A stretch of 64,000 nucleotides of DNA from Microbacterium sp. (GCA_019510305.1 JAEKKN010000024.1:120192-184191), one strand, 5' to 3'. Positions 16,469 to 25,392 are shown, counted from the stretch's first letter. A program made the numbers and translations. The notes: generated from the sequence alone by a model not told the origin.

Positions 16469-16842
16469 GCGGGGCTCCCTTCGGTGCGAGCGGCCCGCTC
16501 GGCGAGCATGTTCGCGAGATCGTCGGGGCCGAGCCCGAGCGTGCGGGCCTCGGCGAGCAGTGGATCGATGTAGCGGTCGGCGAACGCGGAGCGGCGTTCG
16601 CCGAGCAGGAGATCTTTGGCACCGGCCGCGACGAACATGCCGATGCCGCGGCGCTTGTAGAGCACTCCCTTGTCGGTGAGCATTGCGACTCCCTTCGCTG
16701 CCGTGGCCGGGTTGATCCGGTAGAACGCCGCGAGTTCGTTCGTCGAAGGCGCCTGCGATTCCTCGGTCAGCGAGCCGTCGAGGATCGAGTCCTCGATCCG
16801 CTCGGCGATCTGGAGGAAGAGCGGCTTGCCTTCTTCGATCAC
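16465..16842 (-). CDS. GntR family regulator, YtrA subfamily
   Basis: 125 residues: a winged helix (PLFLQIAERIEDSILDGSL, STNELAAFYRINPATAAKGV, YKRRGIGMFV) and only a ~45-residue helical tail, the hallmark of the YtrA branch, which represses adjacent ABC transporter genes. The GTG at 16842 has an excellent GGAGG five bases upstream; the reading frame is open further upstream but without a usable start. The operator is probably the dyad at 16867-16888. Confidence 0.87.
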   Translation of the reverse strand: MIEEGKPLFLQIAERIEDSILDGSLTEESQAPSTNELAAFYRINPATAAKGVAMLTDKGVLYKRRGIGMFVAAGAKDLLLGERRSAFADRYIDPLLAEARTLGLGPDDLANMLAERAARTEGSPA

Positions 16843-16866
16843 GGGTCCTCCGGAGGCAGTTGGTTG

Positions 16867-16888
16867 GTTAGTTACATGACTAAGTAAC
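16867..16888. promoter_or_regulatory. candidate GntR (YtrA) operator
   Basis: An imperfect 22-bp dyad, GTTA-N-TTA...TAA-N-TAAC, lies 25 bases upstream of the GntR start in an AT-richer island. It resembles YtrA-type sites in layout; binding is inference. Confidence 0.5.
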
Positions 16889-16929
16889 CCATGGGTCTGA
16901 GCGCTTGTCAAGATGAGCCTCAAAACGCA

Positions 16930-16962
16930 GAAGAGCCGCCTCGGTATGCCGGGCGGCTCTTC
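16930..16962 (-). terminator. rho-independent terminator of the KDPG aldolase transcript
   Basis: GAAGAGCCGCC (16930-16940) pairs perfectly with GGCGGCTCTTC (16952-16962) around an 11-base loop, followed on the minus strand by TGCGTTTTGAGG. It lies about 20 bases after the aldolase stop. Confidence 0.8.
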
Positions 16963-16982
16963 CAGGGATGGGGCGCGATGCG

Positions 16983-17588
16983 TCAGGACCGCCCGATCAG
17001 CGAAGCGAGAAGCGGCAGTTGCGCCGGGTCCTCCAGCGCGGTCCCCACAGCCACGACGCTCGCCCCCGCGCTCAGATATTCGCCGGCGTTCGTCGCGTTC
17101 ATTCCCCCTGTGGTGACGAACCGGGCCTGCGGGAACGGCCCGCGCATGGCGGTGAGCCACTGCGGCCCGAGCACCGAGGCGGGGAACGCCTTCAGCCAGG
17201 TCAGCCCCGACTTCATGGCGAGCTGCACCTCGCTCGCGGTCGCGACGCCGGGCATGCTGAGCATGCCCGCCTCATGAGACGCGCGGACGACCTCGAGGTC
17301 CAGCCCCGGACTGACCGTGAACGATGCTCCGGCTGAGGCCGCCTGGGCGACGTGCTCGAGCGACACCACAGTGCCGGCGCCGACGATCTTGCCGCGTTCG
17401 CGAGCGGCGGCCGAGACCAGGCGCAGCGCCTCGAGGTCTTCCGTCGTCTGAATGGGGAGCTCCACCATGTCGATGCCCAGATCCCACGCGATCGTCGACA
17501 CCGCGAGGCTGCGCTCTACGCCCATGCCGCGCAGAATCGCCATGAGCGGTGCGCCCCCGAAGAGCTCCTCGAAACCGGAGTTGTCCAT
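16983..17588 (-). CDS. bifunctional 4-hydroxy-2-oxoglutarate / KDPG aldolase
   Basis: 201-residue class I aldolase of the Eda family, cleaving 2-keto-3-deoxy-6-phosphogluconate (or the galactonate analogue) to pyruvate and glyceraldehyde 3-phosphate. The Schiff-base Lys is in WLKAFPAS; MVELPIQT carries the catalytic Glu, and GAGTVVS and TTGGMN are conserved phosphate-binding regions. ATG 17588 follows GAAGGAAG. It lies 61 bases after the sugar kinase gene, whose product would make its substrate. Confidence 0.88.
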   Translation of the reverse strand: MDNSGFEELFGGAPLMAILRGMGVERSLAVSTIAWDLGIDMVELPIQTTEDLEALRLVSAAARERGKIVGAGTVVSLEHVAQAASAGASFTVSPGLDLEVVRASHEAGMLSMPGVATASEVQLAMKSGLTWLKAFPASVLGPQWLTAMRGPFPQARFVTTGGMNATNAGEYLSAGASVVAVGTALEDPAQLPLLASLIGRS

Positions 17589-17649
17589 CGTCTTCCTTCT
17601 CTCGTCTCCGGCCGCGGGGGCGGCCGGTCCTGTCATCGATCGCGGGCGG

Positions 17650-18570
17650 TCAGCCCGCGGCATCGGTCTCGCCGACCCCGATCACGTCGTGGGTCGACTG
17701 CAGCACCAGGTGTGCTCGCTCATGTCCGCTCCGCAGGCTCTCGTGCGGAGAGCTTCCGTTCAGCACGCCCGACAGATATCCGGCGGCGAACGCGTCGCCC
17801 GCGCCGACGGCCTCGACCACTTCGGTCGGGATGGCCGGCACGAACATCACGCCGTCGGGGGAGAACTCCGTCGCTCCGACCGCACCGTCCTTCACGACCA
17901 GGTGAGAGGGAGCCGACACGAGCGCTCGCACGTCGGCGGCGGTGCGGCATCCCCACAGCGTCTCGGCCTCGTCGAGCCCGACGAACACGATGTCGGCGCG
18001 GTTCGCAAGTGCGAGCAGCGCGGGCGCTGCCTCGGATGCCGACCACAGCGCCGGGCGATGGTTGACGTCGAAGCTCAGCAGAGCCGGACTCGCGGCGACG
18101 CGGTCGATCACGGTGTCGATCATGGCGGCGCAGCTCGCGGAGAGCGCGGGCGTGATGCCGGAGACGTGCACGATCCGCGCGTCTTCGAGCGGCACCTCGG
18201 CGACGGTCTCGGGGTTCATGCGCGAAGCCGCCGAGCCGGCGCGGTAGTAGCGCACGCCATGGCCGGGGTCTTTGAAATACACCCCGGTGGGTGCGGTGGG
18301 ATCGAAGCCCACCCAGCGCATGTCGACGCCGTGTGAGGCGACAGCGCGGTGCACGCGGTGTCCGAGCACCTCGTCGCCGAGGCGGCTCACCCATGCGGCG
18401 CTCTGGCCGAGGATGGCGACGTGCGCGGCGACATTCGACTCGGCGCCTCCGATGCTCAGCCGCACGTCTTCGGCCTCGGCGAGGGGCGTGGCGTCGGTCG
18501 GCGTGACGAGGAGCATGGTCTCCCCGATGGCGATCAGGGCCGGGGTGGCGGCTGCGGTCATGATTGTCAT
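17650..18570 (-). CDS. PfkB-family sugar kinase (2-keto-3-deoxygluconate kinase type)
   Basis: 306 residues. Motifs are SIGGAESNVAAHVAILG near residue 40, RLGDEVLGHRVHRAV, SGITPALS, DVNHRPALW and the catalytic VEAVGAGDAFAAGYLSG. The DVNHRPALW segment and context point to KdgK-type kinases phosphorylating 2-keto-3-deoxygluconate or the galacto form. ATG 18570 is chosen; ATG 18561 is also possible, and no clear Shine-Dalgarno decides. First gene of the kinase-aldolase pair, divergent from the D-amino-acid enzyme gene. Confidence 0.85.
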   Translation of the reverse strand: MTIMTAAATPALIAIGETMLLVTPTDATPLAEAEDVRLSIGGAESNVAAHVAILGQSAAWVSRLGDEVLGHRVHRAVASHGVDMRWVGFDPTAPTGVYFKDPGHGVRYYRAGSAASRMNPETVAEVPLEDARIVHVSGITPALSASCAAMIDTVIDRVAASPALLSFDVNHRPALWSASEAAPALLALANRADIVFVGLDEAETLWGCRTAADVRALVSAPSHLVVKDGAVGATEFSPDGVMFVPAIPTEVVEAVGAGDAFAAGYLSGVLNGSSPHESLRSGHERAHLVLQSTHDVIGVGETDAAG

Positions 18571-18581
18571 GATGACGAGTG

Positions 18582-18619
18582 TGTGCAGTGCACGCAACGA
18601 GCGTTGCAGCATATGCACA
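18582..18619. promoter_or_regulatory. nested palindromic operator between divergent genes
   Basis: TGTGCA (18582-18587) and TGCACA (18614-18619) form outer arms; GCAACG (18594-18599) and CGTTGC (18602-18607) form inner arms; both share one centre and equal six-base spacers. It lies 12 bases from one start and about 54 from the other. The IclR protein encoded at 19949 is the likely ligand (inference). Confidence 0.65.
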
Positions 18620-18672
18620 GACATGGTTCCTGGAGTAGGTTCGACCCAGTACCAGGACTGCGGAGGACTCGG

Positions 18673-19947
18673 ATGGCACAGCGGCTTCTGCTCGACGGAC
18701 TCGGCGCCGAGCGTCTCTCGGCGCGCGACAAGGGCATCCCCGAGCGCGCGTTCGGACTCACGGTCGACGCATTCCTGGCCACAACCCCCCGGCTCGCCGA
18801 GTTCTGGACGCCGCTGATCGCCCTCGACGACGCAGCGATGCGCGATAACATCGCCCTGATGGCCGACTGGTCCGCCGAGCGCGGACTCGACCTCATGCCC
18901 CACGGCAAGACGACGATGGCTCCCGCCCTGTGGCAGCGCCAGCTCGACGCCGGATGCCCCGGCATCACGCTCGCCAACATGGACCAGGTCCGTGTCGCCC
19001 GCACCTTCGGTCTCGCCGACATCATGCTCGCGAACGCCGTGATCGACCCGCGCTCGCTGCGCTACCTCTCGGCCGAGCTCGCCGACCCCGACCTCTCGTT
19101 CGTCAGCTGGGCCGACTCGCTCGAGACGGTGGAGCAGATGCAGGGTGCACTCCGCGAGATGGGAGTGCCCCGCCGCGTCGACGTGTGCGTCGAGCTCGGC
19201 GCCCCGGGTGGACGCACCGGCGCACGCACCGTCGACGAGGCGATCGAGATCTCACGGGCGATCTCGGCATCCGACGTCCTCCGCCTCGCCGGAGTGGCAG
19301 GGTACGAAGGCAGCCTCGGCCATGACCGCTCTCCTGCGGCGCTCGCCGCGGTGCGGGGATATCTCGAGAATCAGATCGCACTGCACGATGCGATCAGCGA
19401 TCTGTACGACGACGAGGGCGACGTCTTCGTGACGGCCGGCGGCAGCGCCTACTTCGACCTCGTCGCCGACGTGTACGCCCCGGCCATCGCGCGCGACGAT
19501 CGCACCCGTTTCACCTTGCGCTCGGGCGCCTACATCGTGCATGACGACGGCTTCTACCGCGGCATCTCCCCTCTCGACGGCGGTCGCAGCGACGAGGGGC
19601 GGTTGCGTTCGGCCATGCACGGCTGGGCCCGTGTCGTCTCGCACCCCGAACCAGGGCTCGCGCTGCTCGACGGCGGCAAACGCGACCTCCCGTTCGACGA
19701 GGGGCTGCCAGAGCCGCAGGGCGTCGCCGCCGACCTCGGCGCCCCGCTCACCGCGTTGCCCGGCGCCACGATCTCGGCCATGAACGACCAGCACACGTTC
19801 CTGCGCTCCGCCGAGGTGCACGTCGGCGATGTCGTGCGGCTCGGGCTGTCGCACCCGTGCACGGCCTTCGACAAATGGCACTACCTGCCGGTCGTGGCCG
19901 CGCCCGACGACGACCGCGTGATCGAGCTCGTGCGGACGTTCTTCTGA
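18673..19947 (+). CDS. PLP-dependent D-amino-acid deaminase / D-threonine aldolase-like enzyme (DSD1 type)
   Basis: 424 residues, cytoplasmic. An alanine-racemase-type PLP barrel is indicated by MPHGKTTMAP near residue 75 (the PLP lysine is the K of HGKT) and by GAPGGRTG and AGVAGYEGS phosphate-binding loops. A C-terminal metal-binding part ends with NDQHTFLR...GLSHPCTAFDKW, the His/Cys pair of D-serine dehydratase-like and D-threonine aldolase-like enzymes. It is commonly annotated as amino acid deaminase. GGAGGA precedes the ATG by five bases. It is followed by the IclR gene after one base. Confidence 0.83.
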   Translation: MAQRLLLDGLGAERLSARDKGIPERAFGLTVDAFLATTPRLAEFWTPLIALDDAAMRDNIALMADWSAERGLDLMPHGKTTMAPALWQRQLDAGCPGITLANMDQVRVARTFGLADIMLANAVIDPRSLRYLSAELADPDLSFVSWADSLETVEQMQGALREMGVPRRVDVCVELGAPGGRTGARTVDEAIEISRAISASDVLRLAGVAGYEGSLGHDRSPAALAAVRGYLENQIALHDAISDLYDDEGDVFVTAGGSAYFDLVADVYAPAIARDDRTRFTLRSGAYIVHDDGFYRGISPLDGGRSDEGRLRSAMHGWARVVSHPEPGLALLDGGKRDLPFDEGLPEPQGVAADLGAPLTALPGATISAMNDQHTFLRSAEVHVGDVVRLGLSHPCTAFDKWHYLPVVAAPDDDRVIELVRTFF

Positions 19948-19948
19948 C

Positions 19949-20680
19949 ATGTCGCAGAGCGTGCGCAGGGCCGCCCTCATCGTCGACGCGATCGCGTCGC
20001 GTCCGCAGAGCGTGGCCGAACTCGCGACGGAGTTCGGGCTGCACCGATCGACCATGTTCCGAGAGCTGCAGACGCTCGAAGACGTCGGCTACGTGCGTCG
20101 CCGTGCCGACGGCGCGTACGTTCTGGCGTTCCACCTCGTCTCGCTCGCCCAGGTCGCGCTGGAGCATCTCGACCTCAGGAAGGCCGCAGCTGCTCCGCTG
20201 CGCGATCTGCACGAGGTCACCGGCAACACCCTGCACGTCGCCGCGCTGATCGACGACTCGATCGTCTATGTCGACAAAGCGGAGGACCAGAGCGGCATGC
20301 GCATGTACTCGCGCATCGGGTCGCGCGTGCCGCCGTACTGCACGGGGGTCGGCAAGGCGATCCTCGCGGACCTCGACGATCAGCGCAGGGATGCCGTGCT
20401 CGCCGGCACCGCATGGACACCGCACACCGCCAACACCCTCACGTCGAGGGGTGCGCTCGACGCCGAACTCGACGTGATCTCGGGACGGGGCTGGGCGGTG
20501 GACGATTCGGAATTCGAGGACTTCGTCAACTGCGTGGCCGTGCCGATCCGCGGCCCGATGGGTGTCGTGGGCGCGCTTTCGCTCACCGCGGTGCGTGCCG
20601 TGCAGGATCTCGACGAGCTCGCCGTGCGCATTCCGCTGCTGCAGCGCGCGGCGGCGCAGATCGCCCGCGAGGTCGGCTGA
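19949..20680 (+). CDS. IclR family transcriptional regulator
   Basis: 243 residues with an N-terminal winged helix (VDAIASRPQSVAELATEFGL, HRSTMFRELQTLEDVGYV) and the IclR effector domain (TGNTLHVAAL, YSRIGSRVPPYCTGVGKAIL, VNCVAVPIRG). The effector family typically senses small carboxylates such as keto-sugar acids or glyoxylate. Its ATG lies one base after the preceding stop, so the two genes are cotranscribed. Probable regulator of the whole divergent locus through 18582-18619. Confidence 0.9.
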   Translation: MSQSVRRAALIVDAIASRPQSVAELATEFGLHRSTMFRELQTLEDVGYVRRRADGAYVLAFHLVSLAQVALEHLDLRKAAAAPLRDLHEVTGNTLHVAALIDDSIVYVDKAEDQSGMRMYSRIGSRVPPYCTGVGKAILADLDDQRRDAVLAGTAWTPHTANTLTSRGALDAELDVISGRGWAVDDSEFEDFVNCVAVPIRGPMGVVGALSLTAVRAVQDLDELAVRIPLLQRAAAQIAREVG

Positions 20681-20694
20681 CGTATCTTGGGGAG

Positions 20695-21801
20695 GTGCCC
20701 GACTTCCCCTACGCCCGCCTTCGCCGGCGGCCCGACGTCGAGGCCGAGAACCTACAGGCTCACGACGCGACCGATCTGCTGCTCGTCGAGAGAGCGCTCG
20801 ACTCCGACATCCCGGGTGCGGAGATCGCCGTCATCGGCGACGAGTACGGCGCGATCACGCTGGCGCTGGCGGATGCCGGGCTCACCGGCATCCGGGTCCA
20901 TCAGGATCTTGCGACCGGTCGGAGAGCGCTGACGCTGAACGCCGAGGACCTCGGTCTGACCGGCTTCGTGCCGCACGAGCTCGACTCGGCATTGCTCGCC
21001 GACGCTCGGCTCGTGCTCCTGCAGCTGCCGAAGTCGCTCGCTGAGCTCGAAGAGATCGTGGATGCCGTGGCGCGCTGGGCCGCTCCGGATGCCGTGCTCG
21101 TCGCTGGGGGCAGGGTCAAGCACATGACTCTCGCGCAGAACGAGGTGCTCGCGCGTTCGTTCGCGTCGGTGCAGGCGCAGCGTGCCGAGCGGAAGTCACG
21201 GCTGATCGTGGCGTCATCTCCGCTGCCCGCCCCCGCATCGCCGCCGTTCCCGGTGACGGTGCAGCACGAAGGCCTGACCCTCGTCGCGCACGGTGGCGCC
21301 TTCGCCGGAGCCCGGCTCGACATCGGCACTCGCGTGCTACTCGACGCGCTCGGGCGGATGCCCGTGGGGGAGACCGTCGTCGACCTGGGCTGCGGCACGG
21401 GCGCGCTCGCCGTCTCGTACGCGATCGCTCACCCCGGGGCTCACGTGATCGCGACCGATCGCTCGGCGGCGGCCGCGGCATCCGCTCGAGCCACCGTTCT
21501 CGCGAACGGGGTCGACGACCGCGTGACCGTGACGCATGACGACGCCGGATCAGAGATCGAGACCGGTTCGATCGATGTCGTGCTGCTGAACCCGCCATTC
21601 CACCTCGGCACGAGCGTTCACACCGGTGCCGCGACCCGGTTGTTCGAGGCGGCGGCTCGGATGCTGCGCCCCGGCGGCGAGCTCTGGACGGTCTACAACT
21701 CCTCGCTCGGCTACCGCGCCGAGTTGACGCGTCTGATCGGCACTACCGAGCAGGTCGAGCGCACGCCGAAGTTCACGGTGATGCGCAGCGTCAGGCGCTG
21801 A
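20695..21801 (+). CDS. class I SAM-dependent methyltransferase, RsmC/RlmG-like
   Basis: 368 residues. The duplicated Rossmann layout of RsmC/RlmG is visible: a degenerate N-terminal half (IAVIGDEYGAITLALADAG) and a catalytic C-terminal half with the SAM site VVDLGCGTGALAVSYA and the N2-guanine motif LLNPPFHLG. Such enzymes methylate guanine N2 of 16S or 23S rRNA; which site cannot be told. GTG 20695 directly follows GGGGAG, an unusually short spacing; the open frame upstream is a shadow of the IclR gene. Confidence 0.83.
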   Translation: MPDFPYARLRRRPDVEAENLQAHDATDLLLVERALDSDIPGAEIAVIGDEYGAITLALADAGLTGIRVHQDLATGRRALTLNAEDLGLTGFVPHELDSALLADARLVLLQLPKSLAELEEIVDAVARWAAPDAVLVAGGRVKHMTLAQNEVLARSFASVQAQRAERKSRLIVASSPLPAPASPPFPVTVQHEGLTLVAHGGAFAGARLDIGTRVLLDALGRMPVGETVVDLGCGTGALAVSYAIAHPGAHVIATDRSAAAAASARATVLANGVDDRVTVTHDDAGSEIETGSIDVVLLNPPFHLGTSVHTGAATRLFEAAARMLRPGGELWTVYNSSLGYRAELTRLIGTTEQVERTPKFTVMRSVRR

Positions 21802-21874
21802 CTCTTCATACTCGCGAGACCCGCGCATTCCCCCGGTCAGCCGCGGAAACCGAACAGTGATCAGCATCCCGGAT

Positions 21875-21903
21875 TTGCCCCTGATCGGCCATTTCGTTAT
21901 GTT
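21875..21903 (+). promoter_or_regulatory. candidate promoter of the betaine transporter operon
   Basis: TTGCCC (21875-21880), 17-base spacer, TATGTT (21898-21903). A short hairpin (GGTCTT with AAGACC) follows at about 21909-21927. The 320 bases 21802-22121 hold no convincing gene; the long leader of more than 200 bases may carry osmotic regulation (inference). Confidence 0.5.
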
Positions 21904-22121
21904 GGTCTGTGGGTCTTCTGGCCCAAGACCAGTCCGCGGCCGCGTCCTTCTTTCGATGTGCTGTGCTGCGAAGAGGCGTGGGCGTACGGTCGATGTTCTC
22001 TGCGAGGGATCCGAAATCCCTTGCCAGCGCCGCCACAGCGAAGCACTCGAAACGGCCCCGTGAACGTCACCCGGGCGTAACCGAAGCGGGCTCGCCCCAC
22101 AGGGCGCGCCGCGGGGGAAAC

Positions 22122-23465
22122 GTGTCCGAAATCGCACTTGAAGCGCGCCATCTCTACAAGGTGTTCGGGAAGAATCCGAACCAGGCCGTTCGCCGGCTGA
22201 AGGCCGGGGAGCGCCGCACCGACGTCACCGACGCAGGAACAGCCGCCGTCATCGACGCCGGCTTCACCGTGAACCGCGGTGAGATCTTCGTCATCATGGG
22301 ACTGTCCGGCTCGGGCAAGTCCACCATCATCCGCATGCTCAACGGGCTGCACGAGGCGACCGACGGCTCGGTCCTCGTCGCCGGCGACCCGATCACCGGC
22401 ATCCCCGCCTCGCGTCTGCGCGAGATCCGCCGTGACCGCATCTCGATGGTGTTCCAGCACTTCGCCCTGCTGCCGCACCGCACGGTGGTCGCGAACGTCG
22501 CCTACCCGCTCGAGCTCAAGGGCGTGCCCCGTGCCGAGCGCCTCGCGAAGGCCGAGGAGATACTCTCCCTGGTCGGACTCGAAGGCCAAGGCGACAAGCT
22601 GCCCTCCGAGCTCTCGGGCGGCATGCAGCAGCGCGTCGGCATCGCCCGTGCCCTCGCCGCTGACACCGACATCCTGCTGATGGACGAGGCGTTCAGCGCC
22701 CTCGACCCGCTGATCCGCCGCGAGATGCAGGAGCAGCTCCTCGAGCTGCAGGAGAAGCTGCAGAAGACCATCGTCTTCATCACGCACGACCTCAACGAGG
22801 CGATGTTCCTCGGCGACCGCATCGCGGTGATGCGCGACGGTCGCATCGTGCAGATCGGCACGCCGGAGGACATCCTCACAGACCCCGCCAACGACTACGT
22901 CGAGCAGTTCGTGCAGGACGTCGACCGCGCCCGCGTGCTCACCGCGTCGAACGTGATGGAGCGCCCCCGTCCGGTCGTGGCCGAAACGGCAGGACCTCGT
23001 ACTGCGCTGCGCCAGATGCGCGACGCCTACATGTCGGCGACCTACGTCGTCGGGCGCGACCGCAAGCTCGTCGGCATCGTGACCGACCGCGACGCCGTGA
23101 AGCTGGTCCGCAAGGGCGAGACGACGCTCGCGTCGATCCTGAAGCCCGTGCCGCTCGCGGTCGACGAGAACGAGGTGCTGATGAACCTGTTCATCCCGGC
23201 CGTCGAATCGCCCGTGCCGCTGGCGGTGACGGATGCCGACGGCCGACTGGTCGGCGTCATCCCCCGCGTCACCCTGCTCGCTGCCCTCGGCCCCGGTCCC
23301 GGCGCGACGGGCGAGCTCACGCTGCCGCTCATGCCGATGCCGCAGGCCGAGATCGACGCGGTGCTCGATGACGGTTGGACCGCAGAGCCGGCGACCTTCC
23401 CGGTCGTCGAGCGCGGACTCGAACGCGGAGAAGATGCGACGCCGAGCGAGGAGATCACCCGATGA
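22122..23465 (+). CDS. proV: glycine betaine/L-proline ABC transporter ATPase (ProV type)
   Basis: 447-residue ATPase energising uptake of compatible solutes. Walker A GLSGSGKST near residue 65, signature LSGGMQQRVGIARAL, Walker B ILLMDEAFSALDPL, then a C-terminal CBS-domain pair region (RTALRQMRDAYMSATYVVGR, VVGR..KLVGIVTDRD, PLAVTDADGRLVGVIPR) which in OpuA-type ATPases senses ionic strength. ProV signature N-terminus HLYKVFGKNP is present. GTG 22122 follows GGGGGAAA. The next ATG overlaps the stop (ATGA). Confidence 0.92.
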   Translation: MSEIALEARHLYKVFGKNPNQAVRRLKAGERRTDVTDAGTAAVIDAGFTVNRGEIFVIMGLSGSGKSTIIRMLNGLHEATDGSVLVAGDPITGIPASRLREIRRDRISMVFQHFALLPHRTVVANVAYPLELKGVPRAERLAKAEEILSLVGLEGQGDKLPSELSGGMQQRVGIARALAADTDILLMDEAFSALDPLIRREMQEQLLELQEKLQKTIVFITHDLNEAMFLGDRIAVMRDGRIVQIGTPEDILTDPANDYVEQFVQDVDRARVLTASNVMERPRPVVAETAGPRTALRQMRDAYMSATYVVGRDRKLVGIVTDRDAVKLVRKGETTLASILKPVPLAVDENEVLMNLFIPAVESPVPLAVTDADGRLVGVIPRVTLLAALGPGPGATGELTLPLMPMPQAEIDAVLDDGWTAEPATFPVVERGLERGEDATPSEEITR

Positions 23466-24412
23466 ACTTCCACCTGCCCGTCGGCACCTGGGTCGAGTCC
23501 GCCGTCGACTGGATCAAAGCCAATCTCGACGGCTTCCTCGACGTCGTCTCGTTCGTGGTGACGTTCCTCGTCGAGGGCCTCACCTTCCTCCTGCTCCTGC
23601 CCTACTTCTACGTCGTGATCGTGGTCGCGGCGCTGATCGCCTGGCTGGTGCGCTCATGGCAGCTCGCGATCGGCACCGTGATCTCCTTCGGCCTCATCGT
23701 CGCGATGGGGCTGTGGGTGCCCGCGATGCAGACGCTCGCGCTCGTGCTGGTCGCGGCGCTCGTGGCAGTGCTCATCGCGATTCCGCTCGGCATCTGGTCG
23801 GCCCGCAATCCCACTGTGCGCGCGGTGCTCAAACCGGTGCTCGACTTCATGCAGACCATGCCGGCGTTCGTCTACCTGATCCCCGCGATCGTGTTCTTCA
23901 GCATCGGCGTGGTTCCCGGTCTCGTCGCCACGGTGATCTTCGCGCTGCCCCCGGGCGTGCGCCTCACCGAACTCGGCATCCGCGGAGTCGACTCCGAGAC
24001 CGTCGAGGCCGGGCAGGCCTTCGGCGCGACGCCCTCGCAGATCCTGCGCGGCATCCAGCTTCCGCTCGCGATGCCGACGATCCTCGCCGGCGTCAACCAG
24101 GTCATCATGCTCGCGCTGTCGATGGCCGTGATCGCCGGAATGGCCGGCGCCGACGGACTCGGGAAGATGGTCGTCGAGGCCATCTCGACCGTGAACATCG
24201 CCAAGGGCGTCGAGGCCGGTCTGGGCGTCGTGCTCATCGCCGTCTTCCTCGACCGCGTCACCGCGGCGCTCGGGTCATTGGGCCGCCACCCCGGCTCCCT
24301 GCTCTGGACGCTCGCACAGCGACGCTCCGGGCAGCGTGCTGCCGCGGCATCTGCGGCGGTGGCCGACGCCAGTGCGGTCCGCACCGACGAGAAGGAGCTT
24401 CAGAATGCCTAA
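23462..24412 (+). CDS. proW: glycine betaine/L-proline ABC transporter permease (ProW type)
   Basis: 316-residue membrane subunit. An amphipathic N-terminus, then about seven hydrophobic segments; the permease core has VLDFMQTMPAFVYLIPA, a ProW/OpuAB signature, and the EAA loop VEAGQAFGATPSQIL. The last ~40 residues are a hydrophilic Ala/Arg-rich tail. Translationally coupled to proV; its stop overlaps the proX start. Confidence 0.92.
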   Translation: MNFHLPVGTWVESAVDWIKANLDGFLDVVSFVVTFLVEGLTFLLLLPYFYVVIVVAALIAWLVRSWQLAIGTVISFGLIVAMGLWVPAMQTLALVLVAALVAVLIAIPLGIWSARNPTVRAVLKPVLDFMQTMPAFVYLIPAIVFFSIGVVPGLVATVIFALPPGVRLTELGIRGVDSETVEAGQAFGATPSQILRGIQLPLAMPTILAGVNQVIMLALSMAVIAGMAGADGLGKMVVEAISTVNIAKGVEAGLGVVLIAVFLDRVTAALGSLGRHPGSLLWTLAQRRSGQRAAAASAAVADASAVRTDEKELQNA

Positions 24413-25331
24413 GAACAGGATCTTCAGCGCAGCGGCTCTCGGGCTCGCGGCGACGCTCGCCCTCGCAGGCTGCGCGACCGACGGCGCCGGCGGCACCAGC
24501 GGTCTCACCGGCGACGGTTCGAGCGCAGGCGGCGGCGACAAGGGAACCATCACGCTCGGCTATCTGCCCAGCTGGACAGACGGCCTCAGTACGGCGTTCC
24601 TGCTGCAGGATCAGCTCGAGAAGCTCGGCTACGACGTGGAGATGAAGACGCTCACCGAGGCGGGGCCGCTCTATGCGGGACTCGCCCAGGGCGATGTCGA
24701 CCTCTACCCGTCGGCCTGGCCCGAGCTCACCCACGCCGAGTACATGAAGAAGTACTCCGACGACATCGAGGATCTCGGCGCGTATTACGACCACGCGAAG
24801 CTGACGATCGCGGTGCCTGAGTACTCCGACATCGACTCGATCGAGGATCTCGCGGGGCGCGGGGGCGACTTCGGCGGAAAGATCGTCGGCATCGAGCCGG
24901 GCGCGGGCCTCACAGGTCAGGCGGGCAAGATGTTGTCGGCATACGGGCTCGACGGCGAGTACTCGCTGCTCACCTCGTCGACCGCGGCCATGCTCACCGA
25001 GCTGAAGGCGGCCACCGAGAAGCAGGAGGACATCGTCGTCACGCTGTGGCGTCCCTTCTGGGCCAACGACGCCTTCCCCGTGAAGGATCTCGAAGACCCG
25101 AAGGGCGCGATGGGTGAGGCCGAAGGCCTGCACTTCCTCGGCACGAAGGGGTTCTCCGACGAGTTCCCCGAGGCGGCCGAGCTGATCGAGAAGATCACGC
25201 TCGACGACGAGCAGTACGGAGCGCTCGAAGACCTCGTCGTCAACCAGTACGGCGAGGGCGAAGAGGCGGATGCCGTCGATGCCTGGCTCGAGGAGTACGG
25301 CGACCAGTTCGACTGGACCGTGAACGGCTAA
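24405..25331 (+). CDS. proX: glycine betaine/proline-binding lipoprotein (ProX/OpuAC type)
   Basis: 308 residues. Signal peptide with lipobox LAGC, so the mature protein begins at about Cys22. The OpuAC fold shows ITLGYLPSWTDGLSTAFLLQ, YPSAWPELTHAEYM with Trp residues expected to form the aromatic cage for a quaternary amine, and VTLWRPFWANDAFP near the C-terminal lobe. AAGGAGC precedes the ATG at 24405, which lies inside the proW end. Confidence 0.92.
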   Translation: MPKNRIFSAAALGLAATLALAGCATDGAGGTSGLTGDGSSAGGGDKGTITLGYLPSWTDGLSTAFLLQDQLEKLGYDVEMKTLTEAGPLYAGLAQGDVDLYPSAWPELTHAEYMKKYSDDIEDLGAYYDHAKLTIAVPEYSDIDSIEDLAGRGGDFGGKIVGIEPGAGLTGQAGKMLSAYGLDGEYSLLTSSTAAMLTELKAATEKQEDIVVTLWRPFWANDAFPVKDLEDPKGAMGEAEGLHFLGTKGFSDEFPEAAELIEKITLDDEQYGALEDLVVNQYGEGEEADAVDAWLEEYGDQFDWTVNG

Positions 25332-25392
25332 GGGGTCACGCACCACGCGCAACCCCCTGACCCGTCCACGTCCCCGGGCGTAGCCTGGCGGC

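Noticed and set aside
14880-16622. A 580-codon frame joining the permease to an upstream stretch over the ATPase gene
   Set aside because: The upstream part is the ATPase gene in the wrong frame; the permease has its own ATG at 15566 overlapping the ATPase stop.
21802-22121. Small open frames on both strands in the gap before proV
   Set aside because: No ribosome site or family likeness, and they cover the predicted promoter; the gap is better read as a leader.
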